Source of the DNA: Myxococcales bacterium
GTDB taxonomy: Bacteria > Myxococcota > Bradymonadia > UBA7976 > UBA1532
Assembly (NCBI GenBank): GCA_020430675.1
Contig: JAGQJJ010000073.1
Coordinates: 1-10,648 of the forward strand
DNA length: 10,648 nucleotides
Direction: 5' to 3'
In this document: piece by piece, positions 1 to 7,677 of the stretch
Layout of the letters: each line of letters starts with the position of its first letter
Position numbering within the stretch: the first letter of the stretch is position 1
Translations under genes and position numbers: made by a program
The notes under the pieces: model-generated
Seen by the model: only the letters and a program-made list of their open reading frames with translations
Database searches by the model: none
Told to the model about the DNA's origin: nothing

Positions 1-2417
<2,417 letters not shown>

Positions 2418-2487
2418 GTTTCCCTCGTCGTGGCGGGGCCGCCGACGCGGGCGTGTGCGCCTCGGGGTCGACGGCGAGTACCGGCGC

Positions 2488-2516
2488 AAACTACGCTTCG
2501 GGGACCGGATTTTCAA
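2488..2516 (-). promoter_or_regulatory. Candidate sigma-70-like promoter for acnA
   Basis: On the minus strand TTGAAA (2516-2511; 5/6 match to TTGACA) is followed after exactly 17 nt by TAGTTT (2493-2488; 3/6 match to TATAAT). Transcription from here would give a leader of roughly 60-65 nt before the acnA ATG at 2417. The region is locally less GC-rich than its surroundings. The -10 match is weak, so this is only a candidate. No convincing promoter was seen in the other direction for the GDPD gene. Confidence 0.3.
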
Positions 2517-2537
2517 TCTCCGCGCAGGGAGGATCCG

Positions 2538-3335
2538 ATGTTCGCCCCGCCTTCGACCCGGCCCACCCGGCCGCGGCATATCGCCCACCGCGGCGGCGCC
2601 GGGCTGTACCCCGAGAACACGCTCTATGCCTTTCGGGCCGCCGTCTCGCGCCACCGGACCGAGATGCTGGAGCTGGACGTGCACCTGCTCGCCGACGGCG
2701 AGGTGGTCGTCTGGCACGACAACACGCTCGATCGGTGCAGCGACGGCACCGGTCCGATCGCCACGCATCGCTGGCCCGACCTCGCCGGCCTCGACGCGGG
2801 CTATCGCTGGACGCCCGACGGCGCGACCTTTCCCTTCCGCGGCAAGGGCATCGGCCTCGCCCGCCTGGTCGACGTGCTGCGCGCTTTTCCCAATCTGCCC
2901 ATCAACCTGGAGCTCAAGCCCGCCGATCCGGCCACCGCCGCGCCGCTGGCCGACCTGCTGCGCGCCGAGGGCGCCGTCGAGCGCGTCTGCGTCGGCAGCG
3001 AGCACGACACCGTCGCCGCCGCGCTGCACCAAGCGCTGCCCGCGGCGACGCACTTCTACCCGCGCGAGGCGTTGACCCGCTTCGTGATGACGGTGCTGAC
3101 CGGCGGCACACCCGAAGACGACCCGCGCTGGCGCGTGCTCGACATGCCCGCCGAGTACGGCGGCACCTGGCTCATCACGCCCGCGCTGCTCGAAGCGGCC
3201 CACGCCCGCGATCGCGCGGTCAACGTGTGGACCATCGACGATCAACCCACGATGGCGCGCCTGTGCAAACTGGGGGTCGACGGCATCATGACCGATCGCC
3301 CCGATCGCCTGCGCGCCGTGCTCGATGCCCGCTGA
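2538..3335 (+). CDS. Glycerophosphodiester phosphodiesterase (GDPD family)
   Basis: GDPD enzymes hydrolyse deacylated phospholipids (glycerophosphodiesters) to glycerol-3-phosphate and an alcohol, using a divalent metal in a TIM barrel. The 265-residue product has the diagnostic motifs in order: HRG at 17-19 (catalytic His in AHRGG), PENT at 25-28 with metal ligand E26, LELDVH with E45 and D47, WHD with H60-D61 (second catalytic His), LELKP with E125 and K127, and VNVWTIDD plus [11 protein letters not shown] near the C-terminus. There is no signal peptide or membrane segment, so a cytoplasmic UgpQ-like enzyme is likely (E. coli UgpQ is about 247 residues). The ATG at 2538 is preceded by GGGAGGA with a spacing of about 5 nt. 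The reading frame stays open far upstream, but only as antisense of acnA. The gene is divergent from acnA, with no transporter or ugp gene next to it, so the physiological substrate is not indicated. Confidence 0.93.
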   Translation: MFAPPSTRPTRPRHIAHRGGAGLYPENTLYAFRAAVSRHRTEMLELDVHLLADGEVVVWHDNTLDRCSDGTGPIATHRWPDLAGLDAGYRWTPDGATFPFRGKGIGLARLVDVLRAFPNLPINLELKPADPATAAPLADLLRAEGAVERVCVGSEHDTVAAALHQALPAATHFYPREALTRFVMTVLTGGTPEDDPRWRVLDMPAEYGGTWLITPALLEAAHARDRAVNVWTIDDQPTMARLCKLGVDGIMTDRPDRLRAVLDAR

Positions 3336-3338
3336 GAT

Positions 3339-4373
3339 TCAGTTGGGCGCGGCGATGCGGGCGAACTCTTCGAAGATCTGCTTCGAGATGTCGGCGACGA
3401 CGCCGATGAGCGGCTCCTGCTCGGGGCCGCGGGTCATGATGCAGGCGAGGTACGGGCGGCCGGGCAGGTAGACGATGCCGCAGTCGTGCAGCTGCCGAGC
3501 GTTATAGTCGCGGAAGTGCTGATCCCACTCGCCGAACTTGTGGGCGACGGTGATCTGTTCGGGCACGCCGGCCACCAGCGCCCGGCGGAAGCTGCTGCGC
3601 GAGAGCATCTCCAGCGCGTCGTTCGAGGTGCCGGGGCCCAGATACGAGGCGTTGTAGAGCACCCGGAAGACCGTGGCGTAGGTGCGCACCGAGAGCGCGT
3701 CGGGGTCGCCGTCATCGCGCCCGCGACGACCCACCAGGCCCAGATCGTTGATCACGCGGTTGACCGTCTGCGGCGGCACGATCGACCGCAGAAGGTGCAG
3801 GGCGTTATTGTCCGACTCGATGATCATCGCCTCGGCCACATCCCAGAGCGGCCAGTTGCGCCCCGGCACGATGCGCTCGCCCGGCACGATGTGCTGCGGC
3901 CGATTGAAGGGCATGTCGTTGGGGTAGAAGACCGGCTGCTGTACGTAGCCGGGCTCCATCTCCTCCTGCACGAGCAGGGCGATCAGGATGGGCACCTTCA
4001 TCAAGCTGGCCGGGGCGAAGGCCGTCTCTTCGTTGATGCCAAACCACGCGCCGTTGTCGAGATCGCGCACGTAGACCGAGATATGGGTGGCCGTGCCGGC
4101 AGCGCGGAAGCGCTGCACCGAGGTCAGCAACCGGTCGCGCATCGCGCCGAGCGCCGACGCATGGCCCACCGGCGCCGAGTCGCAATCGAGCAGCGGCGTG
4201 ACAAACGGATAACCACCGCGCCGCAGCGTGCCCTGGGGCGTCAGGGTGGGCGCCTGGTCTGTGTCGGGGCTGGCGAGACGCGCCACCGGCTCGGTGTGCT
4301 CGTTCGGCCGCAACAGGAAGCCCAAGAATGCACCTGTCGCGAAGATCCCCAGAAAGACCGCAACTCTGACCAT
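3339..4373 (-). CDS. Membrane-anchored serine hydrolase, class A beta-lactamase-like fold
   Basis: The 344-residue product begins MVRVAVFLGIFATGAFLGFLL, an N-terminal hydrophobic segment (about 3-21) without a lipobox, so it is an uncleaved anchor or signal peptide; the catalytic domain should face the periplasm or outside. The penicillin-recognising serine-hydrolase motifs are present: SLMK (S123, K126), SDN (S187-N189) and KFG (K279-G281) in place of KTG/KSG. The omega-loop ExxLN containing the deacylating Glu of true class A beta-lactamases was not found; the equivalent stretch reads DGDPDALSVRTYAT (about 221-234). A peptidase, PBP-like or esterase role is therefore at least as likely as antibiotic hydrolysis. 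The start ATG at 4373 fits the hydrophobic N-terminus, although its ribosome site (GGCGGGG, 6 nt away) is weak. The stop lies 3 nt from the GDPD stop (convergent), and the start is divergent from prmA. Substrate unknown. Confidence 0.85.
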   Translation of the reverse strand: MVRVAVFLGIFATGAFLGFLLRPNEHTEPVARLASPDTDQAPTLTPQGTLRRGGYPFVTPLLDCDSAPVGHASALGAMRDRLLTSVQRFRAAGTATHISVYVRDLDNGAWFGINEETAFAPASLMKVPILIALLVQEEMEPGYVQQPVFYPNDMPFNRPQHIVPGERIVPGRNWPLWDVAEAMIIESDNNALHLLRSIVPPQTVNRVINDLGLVGRRGRDDGDPDALSVRTYATVFRVLYNASYLGPGTSNDALEMLSRSSFRRALVAGVPEQITVAHKFGEWDQHFRDYNARQLHDCGIVYLPGRPYLACIMTRGPEQEPLIGVVADISKQIFEEFARIAAPN

Positions 4374-4397
4374 GGAAAACCCCGCCGCTTCGAGTGA

Positions 4398-4426
4398 ACG
4401 ATCGAGAGATGGCCCAGGTGGGTCAA
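4398..4426 (-). promoter_or_regulatory. Weak candidate promoter for the serine hydrolase gene
   Basis: On the minus strand TTGACC (4426-4421; 5/6 match to TTGACA) is followed after 17 nt by GATCGT (4403-4398; 3/6 match to TATAAT), which would place initiation about 15-20 nt before the ATG at 4373. The -35-like hexamer overlaps one arm of the inverted repeat at 4418-4441. The -10 match is poor, so the assignment is tentative. Confidence 0.22.
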
Positions 4427-4441
4427 GGCCAATCGACCCAC
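4418..4441. repeat. Perfect 7-bp inverted repeat in divergent spacer (possible operator)
   Basis: GTGGGTC (4418-4424) and its exact reverse complement GACCCAC (4435-4441) are separated by 10 nt, so centres are 17 nt apart. A third, imperfect copy GTGGGGGTC (4451-4459) lies the same distance further right. The repeat sits in the 130-bp spacer between the divergent serine hydrolase and prmA genes and overlaps the candidate -35 of the hydrolase gene. It could bind a dimeric regulator or form a hairpin in RNA. No regulator gene is adjacent, and chance occurrence in GC-rich DNA cannot be excluded. Confidence 0.4.
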
Positions 4442-4491
4442 GAGGCGGTTGTGGGGGTCTCGGTCGGGATGCATCCGGGGGCGAGGCCGCG

Positions 4492-4497
4492 TACACT
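4492..4497 (+). promoter_or_regulatory. -10-like hexamer just before prmA
   Basis: TACACT (4/6 match to TATAAT) ends 6 nt before the GTG start at 4504. If it is a real -10 element, transcription would start at or next to the first codon, giving a leaderless mRNA. That would fit the absence of a well-placed Shine-Dalgarno (the nearest GAGG, 4483-4486, is 17 nt away). No -35 hexamer is visible at the proper distance. Weak evidence. Confidence 0.22.
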
Positions 4498-4503
4498 CCG
4501 CCC

Positions 4504-5367
4504 GTGGAATTCGCCCTGTTGCGATTGGAGGTCGAGGTGCCCGCCGCCCGCGCGCAGGAGGCGATCGGCGCGGTCTTTGGCGAGGGCGCGCAAGGCGTTG
4601 AACTATGTGATTCTGAGACCGGCGGCGCGGCGCCCGGATGGGTGCGCGTGCGCTCGTGGCACCCCGCCGAGACCGACGCGACCGCCCTGCGCGCGCGCTT
4701 GACCGCGCAACTCGGCGACGGGGTCGAGATCCACTTCGCGACCGATGACAACCCCTGGCAGGCGGGCCTCGTCTCGGCCGAGGCGCGGCTGATCGGCGCC
4801 GGCTTTGCCATCGTGGAAGCCGACGAGACGCCAGTGCCCGCCGGCCGACGCGCGCTGCGCATCGCCGCCGGCAGCGCGTTTGGCGAAGGCGCCCACCCGA
4901 CCACCGCGCTCTGCGTCGAGGCGCTCGAAGCCTGGCGCGCTGCCCATGCGCCGCCGCCCTCGGCGCTTGATGTGGGCACCGGCACCGGGGTGCTGGCGCT
5001 GGTCGTCGTCGCGCTGGGCGTGCCGCGGGTGCGCGCGATCGACATCGATGGCCTCGCCCGCGCGGCGGCGCGCCGACACGCGGCACAGAATGGCATGGCC
5101 GAACACATCGCGGTCGCCGAGACGCTGCCGCCGGTGCAAGAGACGCAGGGCCTGATCGTGGCCAATCTACCGCCCGGGCCGCTGCTGGCGCTGTCGGCCG
5201 AGATGCGCGCCCGCCTCGCGCCCGGCGGCGCGTTGATCGTCTCTGGATTTGCGACCGCGCAGATCGAAGCCATCACCGCCGCGTTTGCGCCGCTCGCAGC
5301 AACCGCGCAGGCCACCCGCGACGGCTTCGCCTGCCTGGTCCTGACCAGCCCCGAGGAGGCTTGTTGA
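4504..5367 (+). CDS. prmA: Ribosomal protein L11 methyltransferase (PrmA)
   Basis: PrmA methylates ribosomal protein L11 using S-adenosylmethionine. The 287-residue product (E. coli PrmA is about 293) has the two-part layout of the family: an N-terminal substrate-recognition domain (about 1-95) and a class I SAM-dependent methyltransferase domain. Visible signatures are AFGEGAHPTTALCVEALE (family form AFGTGxHxTT), SAM motif I LDVGTGTGVLAL, the acidic motif II AIDID, and ANLPPGPLLAL where the family usually has ANI/ANL. The GTG at 4504 gives an N-terminus (VEFALLRLEVEV) that fits the first beta-strand of PrmA; no upstream ATG fits, and extension leftward would run into the divergent hydrolase gene. 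It is the first gene of a five-gene rightward operon, and its TGA overlaps the next ATG by 1 nt. Methylation of another protein cannot be excluded, but the HPTT region makes PrmA the best call. Confidence 0.88.
   Translation: MEFALLRLEVEVPAARAQEAIGAVFGEGAQGVELCDSETGGAAPGWVRVRSWHPAETDATALRARLTAQLGDGVEIHFATDDNPWQAGLVSAEARLIGAGFAIVEADETPVPAGRRALRIAAGSAFGEGAHPTTALCVEALEAWRAAHAPPPSALDVGTGTGVLALVVVALGVPRVRAIDIDGLARAAARRHAAQNGMAEHIAVAETLPPVQETQGLIVANLPPGPLLALSAEMRARLAPGGALIVSGFATAQIEAITAAFAPLAATAQATRDGFACLVLTSPEEAC
5353..5359 (+). promoter_or_regulatory. Strong ribosome binding site deciding the oxidoreductase start
   Basis: GAGGAGG lies inside the last codons of prmA, 7 nt before the ATG at 5367. 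It excludes the in-frame TTG codons at 5361 and 5364, which would be only 1 and 4 nt from it. It should keep the second gene well translated independently of prmA's weak start. Confidence 0.75.
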
Positions 5368-6374
5368 TGAAGGCCCTGGTCCTCGAAAGCCTCGACGCGC
5401 CGCCGGTGGTGCGCGAGATGGCCACGCCCGAGCCGCCGCCCGGTGAAGCGCGGGTGCGGGTCATCGCCGCGGCGCTCAACCGGCGCGATGTCTGGATTCG
5501 CCGCGGCCAGTACCCGGGCATTCGCCATCCGCTGGTGCCGGGCAGCGACGCCTTCGGGGTGGTCGACGCGGTCGGCGACAAAAAAGACGCCCATTGGATC
5601 GGCAAGTCGGTGGTGCTCGACCCAGGCCTCGACTGGGGCGATGACATCCGCGCCCAGAGCCCGAAGTACACCATTCTCGGCCTGCCGCGCGACGGCACCC
5701 TGGCCGAGCACGTCGTCGTGCCGGTGGCCAACCTGCACCGCGCACCGGCCCACCTCGAACCGGCCCAGACCGCCGCGCTGCCGCTCGCCGGGCTCACCGC
5801 CTGGCGCGCCCTGTTCACCCGCGCCGGCCTGCGCGCTGGCGAGAAGGTGCTGATCGCCGGCATCGGCGGCGGCGTGGCCACCGCGGCGCTGGTGCTGGCC
5901 AAAGCCGCTGGCGCCGAGGTCTTTGTCACCAGCGGCAGCCCCGAGAAGATCGAAGCGGCCAAAGCCCACGGCGCCGCGGGCGGCGCGCTCTACACGGACG
6001 CCAACCTCACCGCGGCGCTGATGAGCCTCACCCGGGGCGGCTTCGACGTCATCATCGATGGCGCCGGCGGCGAAGGCTTCGGCGTGCTGGCCCGGCTGCT
6101 CGGCCCGGCGGGCCGGCTCGTCTTCTACGGCGGCACCCGCGGCAAGTGGCCGGCGATGCTGCCGCAGCACCTGTTCTACAAGCAGGTCTCGCTGCTCGCG
6201 AGCACCATGGGTTCGCCCGCCGAGTTCGCCGCGCTGCTCGAATTTGTGGCGCGGCACCGGATCGCGCCGGTGGTCGACCGCATCTTCCCGTTGGCCGAGG
6301 GCGCGGCGGCCTTCGACCACCTCGAAGCAGGCGCGCAGTTCGGCAAGGTCGTCTTGTCGATCGGGGCGGGGTGA
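5367..6374 (+). CDS. Zinc-independent MDR-family NAD(P)H oxidoreductase (quinone-oxidoreductase-like)
   Basis: Medium-chain dehydrogenase/reductase of 335 residues. The N-terminal GroES-like domain (about 1-125) contains ALNRRDVWIRRGQYPG and VPGSDAFGVV. The catalytic zinc ligands of alcohol dehydrogenases (the Cys and the GHE motif) are absent: GSD (59-61) stands where GHE would be, pointing to a quinone-oxidoreductase or enoyl-reductase type. The Rossmann domain has the glycine-rich motif AGIGGGVATAAL (164-175) after LTAWRALF, followed by DVIIDGAGGEGFG and GGTRG; the C-terminus FDHLEAGAQFGKVVLSI is typical of the family. The ATG at 5367 overlaps the prmA stop (TGATG) and has a strong ribosome site. 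The substrate cannot be deduced. Its place between prmA and the DUF58/transglutaminase/MoxR module is unusual, but tight packing indicates co-transcription. Database names such as zinc-binding alcohol dehydrogenase would be misleading here. Confidence 0.9.
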   Translation: MKALVLESLDAPPVVREMATPEPPPGEARVRVIAAALNRRDVWIRRGQYPGIRHPLVPGSDAFGVVDAVGDKKDAHWIGKSVVLDPGLDWGDDIRAQSPKYTILGLPRDGTLAEHVVVPVANLHRAPAHLEPAQTAALPLAGLTAWRALFTRAGLRAGEKVLIAGIGGGVATAALVLAKAAGAEVFVTSGSPEKIEAAKAHGAAGGALYTDANLTAALMSLTRGGFDVIIDGAGGEGFGVLARLLGPAGRLVFYGGTRGKWPAMLPQHLFYKQVSLLASTMGSPAEFAALLEFVARHRIAPVVDRIFPLAEGAAAFDHLEAGAQFGKVVLSIGAG

Positions 6375-6375
6375 C

Positions 6376-6383
6376 AGAGGAAG
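6376..6383 (+). promoter_or_regulatory. Ribosome binding site supporting the TTG start of the DUF58 gene
   Basis: AGAGGAAG starts directly after the oxidoreductase stop codon (6372-6374) and ends 7 nt before TTG 6391. No in-frame ATG or GTG lies nearby with comparable support; in-frame GTGs in the first transmembrane segment region would shorten the basic cytoplasmic N-terminus. The site is the main reason for choosing a TTG start. Confidence 0.6.
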
Positions 6384-6390
6384 CCCGGGT

Positions 6391-7677
6391 TTGAAGCACC
6401 GCGTCCCCACCCGCCGCGCCCGTGTCTGGCGGCTGTTGCGCCCTGTGCGCGACGCCGTGCCGCTGACCGTCTTTGGCGCGACCACGCTGCTCGCCGCCTG
6501 GGCGGTGCTGCTCTTCTACGGCCGCGGCCAGGCCGACTTCGTGCTGCGCGCCGGCATGTACGTCACCGGCGCGGTCGTCGCCGCCTCGCTGCTCAGCGTG
6601 CTGCTGGCCACCGGCGCCCTCTTCTTGCGCGTGCGCCGCCTCACCACCGAGCCGGTCGAAGGCCACGTCGAGACCGGCCAGCAACGCGAGGGCCTGCGCC
6701 TGCCGCGTTTTGCGTGGTGGCCGCTGGTGGTCATCGACCTGTCGTGGCGCACGCCCGAAGGCGTCGACGTCAAGCTCGCGCCCGAGCGCGGCGCCGACCG
6801 CGAGCGCTTCACGCCGACCGAGCGCGGCCGCCCGATCGCGGTGGTGCGCGCCTTCACCGTGCGCGACATCTTCGGCTTCGCCGCGCTGACCTTCAGCCGC
6901 CGCGCCGACGCCACGCTGCGCGTCGCCCCAGCGCGCGCCCAGGTCGATCTGAGCGCCGCCCTGCGCCATCTGGCCGCCGATGGCCACGCGCACCCCAGCG
7001 GCGAGCTGGTCGGCGACCTGGTCGAGATGCGCCGCTACGCGCCCGGCGACCCGCTGCGGCTGGTGCTCTGGAAGGCCTACGCCCGCACCCGTCGCCTGCT
7101 CGTGCGCATGCCCGAGCGCGCCATCGCGCCCGAGCCGAGCACCGTCGCCTATTTTGTCGCCGGTCCGGGCGATGAACCCTCGGCCTCGGTGGCCCGCGCC
7201 TTTGTCGAAGGCGGCCTGCTCGGCCCCGACTTCACCTTCGGCGCCGACGGCACCGAGGCCCTGGCGCGCACCCCCGAAGCCGCGGTCGAGGCGATCATCG
7301 ACTCGGTCTACCAACGCGCCCGCGGCGGCGCCGGGCTGACGACGTTTGCCGCCCAGGTCGACCCCGCGCGCCTCGGGAGCTGCGTGCTCTTCGTGCCGAC
7401 CACGCCGGGCCCATGGCTGACCGCGGTCGCCGCCTTCGCCAAACGCGCCCCGGCCCCGCCGCTCTTGCTGCTGACCCTCGACGGTGGCTTCGCCGAAAAA
7501 CCCCCGCGCCTTCGCCACTGGCTGTGGCGCGCGCCCGCGGAAGAGACCGACGACCTCGCCGGGTTGCGTTCGGTGTACGATGCGGTGCGCGCCCTCGGCG
7601 CGCCCGTCTACGTCGTGCACCGCGGCAGCGGCCAGGTGCTCGACGCGGCACAGATCGAGGCCCTGACCGAGCGATGA
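6391..7677 (+). CDS. DUF58 domain membrane protein (MoxR-associated)
   Basis: The 428-residue product has a basic N-terminus (KHRVPTRRARVWRLLRPVR), two predicted membrane helices (about 23-43 and 54-79), and then a soluble region. The DUF58 signature lies at 212-235: EMRRYAPGDPLRLVLWKAYARTRRLLVR, split here as EMRRYAPGDPLR, then LVLWKAYARTRR, matching the family pattern LREYxPGDDxRxIDWKAxART. Function is unknown; DUF58 proteins are almost always encoded with MoxR ATPases, as here, and are thought to be their partners at the membrane. The part after the signature (236-428) could be a degenerate von Willebrand A-like fold. A clear DxSxS metal site is missing; the nearest is DEPSAS at 261-266, which has one residue too many. 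The start is TTG, chosen from the ribosome site at 6376-6383. The stop overlaps the next ATG by 4 nt (ATGA), indicating translational coupling. Confidence 0.87.
   Translation: MKHRVPTRRARVWRLLRPVRDAVPLTVFGATTLLAAWAVLLFYGRGQADFVLRAGMYVTGAVVAASLLSVLLATGALFLRVRRLTTEPVEGHVETGQQREGLRLPRFAWWPLVVIDLSWRTPEGVDVKLAPERGADRERFTPTERGRPIAVVRAFTVRDIFGFAALTFSRRADATLRVAPARAQVDLSAALRHLAADGHAHPSGELVGDLVEMRRYAPGDPLRLVLWKAYARTRRLLVRMPERAIAPEPSTVAYFVAGPGDEPSASVARAFVEGGLLGPDFTFGADGTEALARTPEAAVEAIIDSVYQRARGGAGLTTFAAQVDPARLGSCVLFVPTTPGPWLTAVAAFAKRAPAPPLLLLTLDGGFAEKPPRLRHWLWRAPAEETDDLAGLRSVYDAVRALGAPVYVVHRGSGQVLDAAQIEALTER

Noticed and set aside
2418..2537. Possible riboswitch or structured leader in the acnA/GDPD spacer
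   Set aside because: No recognisable aptamer core or strong hairpin was seen, and the spacer is accounted for by ribosome sites and a candidate acnA promoter.
4228..4503. Longer prmA starting inside the hydrolase gene
   Set aside because: The extra residues overlap the divergent hydrolase gene and have no similarity to the PrmA N-terminus; the GTG at 4504 gives the expected family length.
4374..6485. Upstream extension of the minus-strand serine hydrolase frame
   Set aside because: This part is antisense to prmA and the oxidoreductase, whose motifs are clear, and the true hydrolase N-terminus is the hydrophobic segment starting at 4373.
6052..7620. Long minus-strand open frame opposite the DUF58 gene
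   Set aside because: Its translation is an Arg/Gly/Ala/His-rich shadow with no recognisable domain; the plus strand carries the DUF58 signature.
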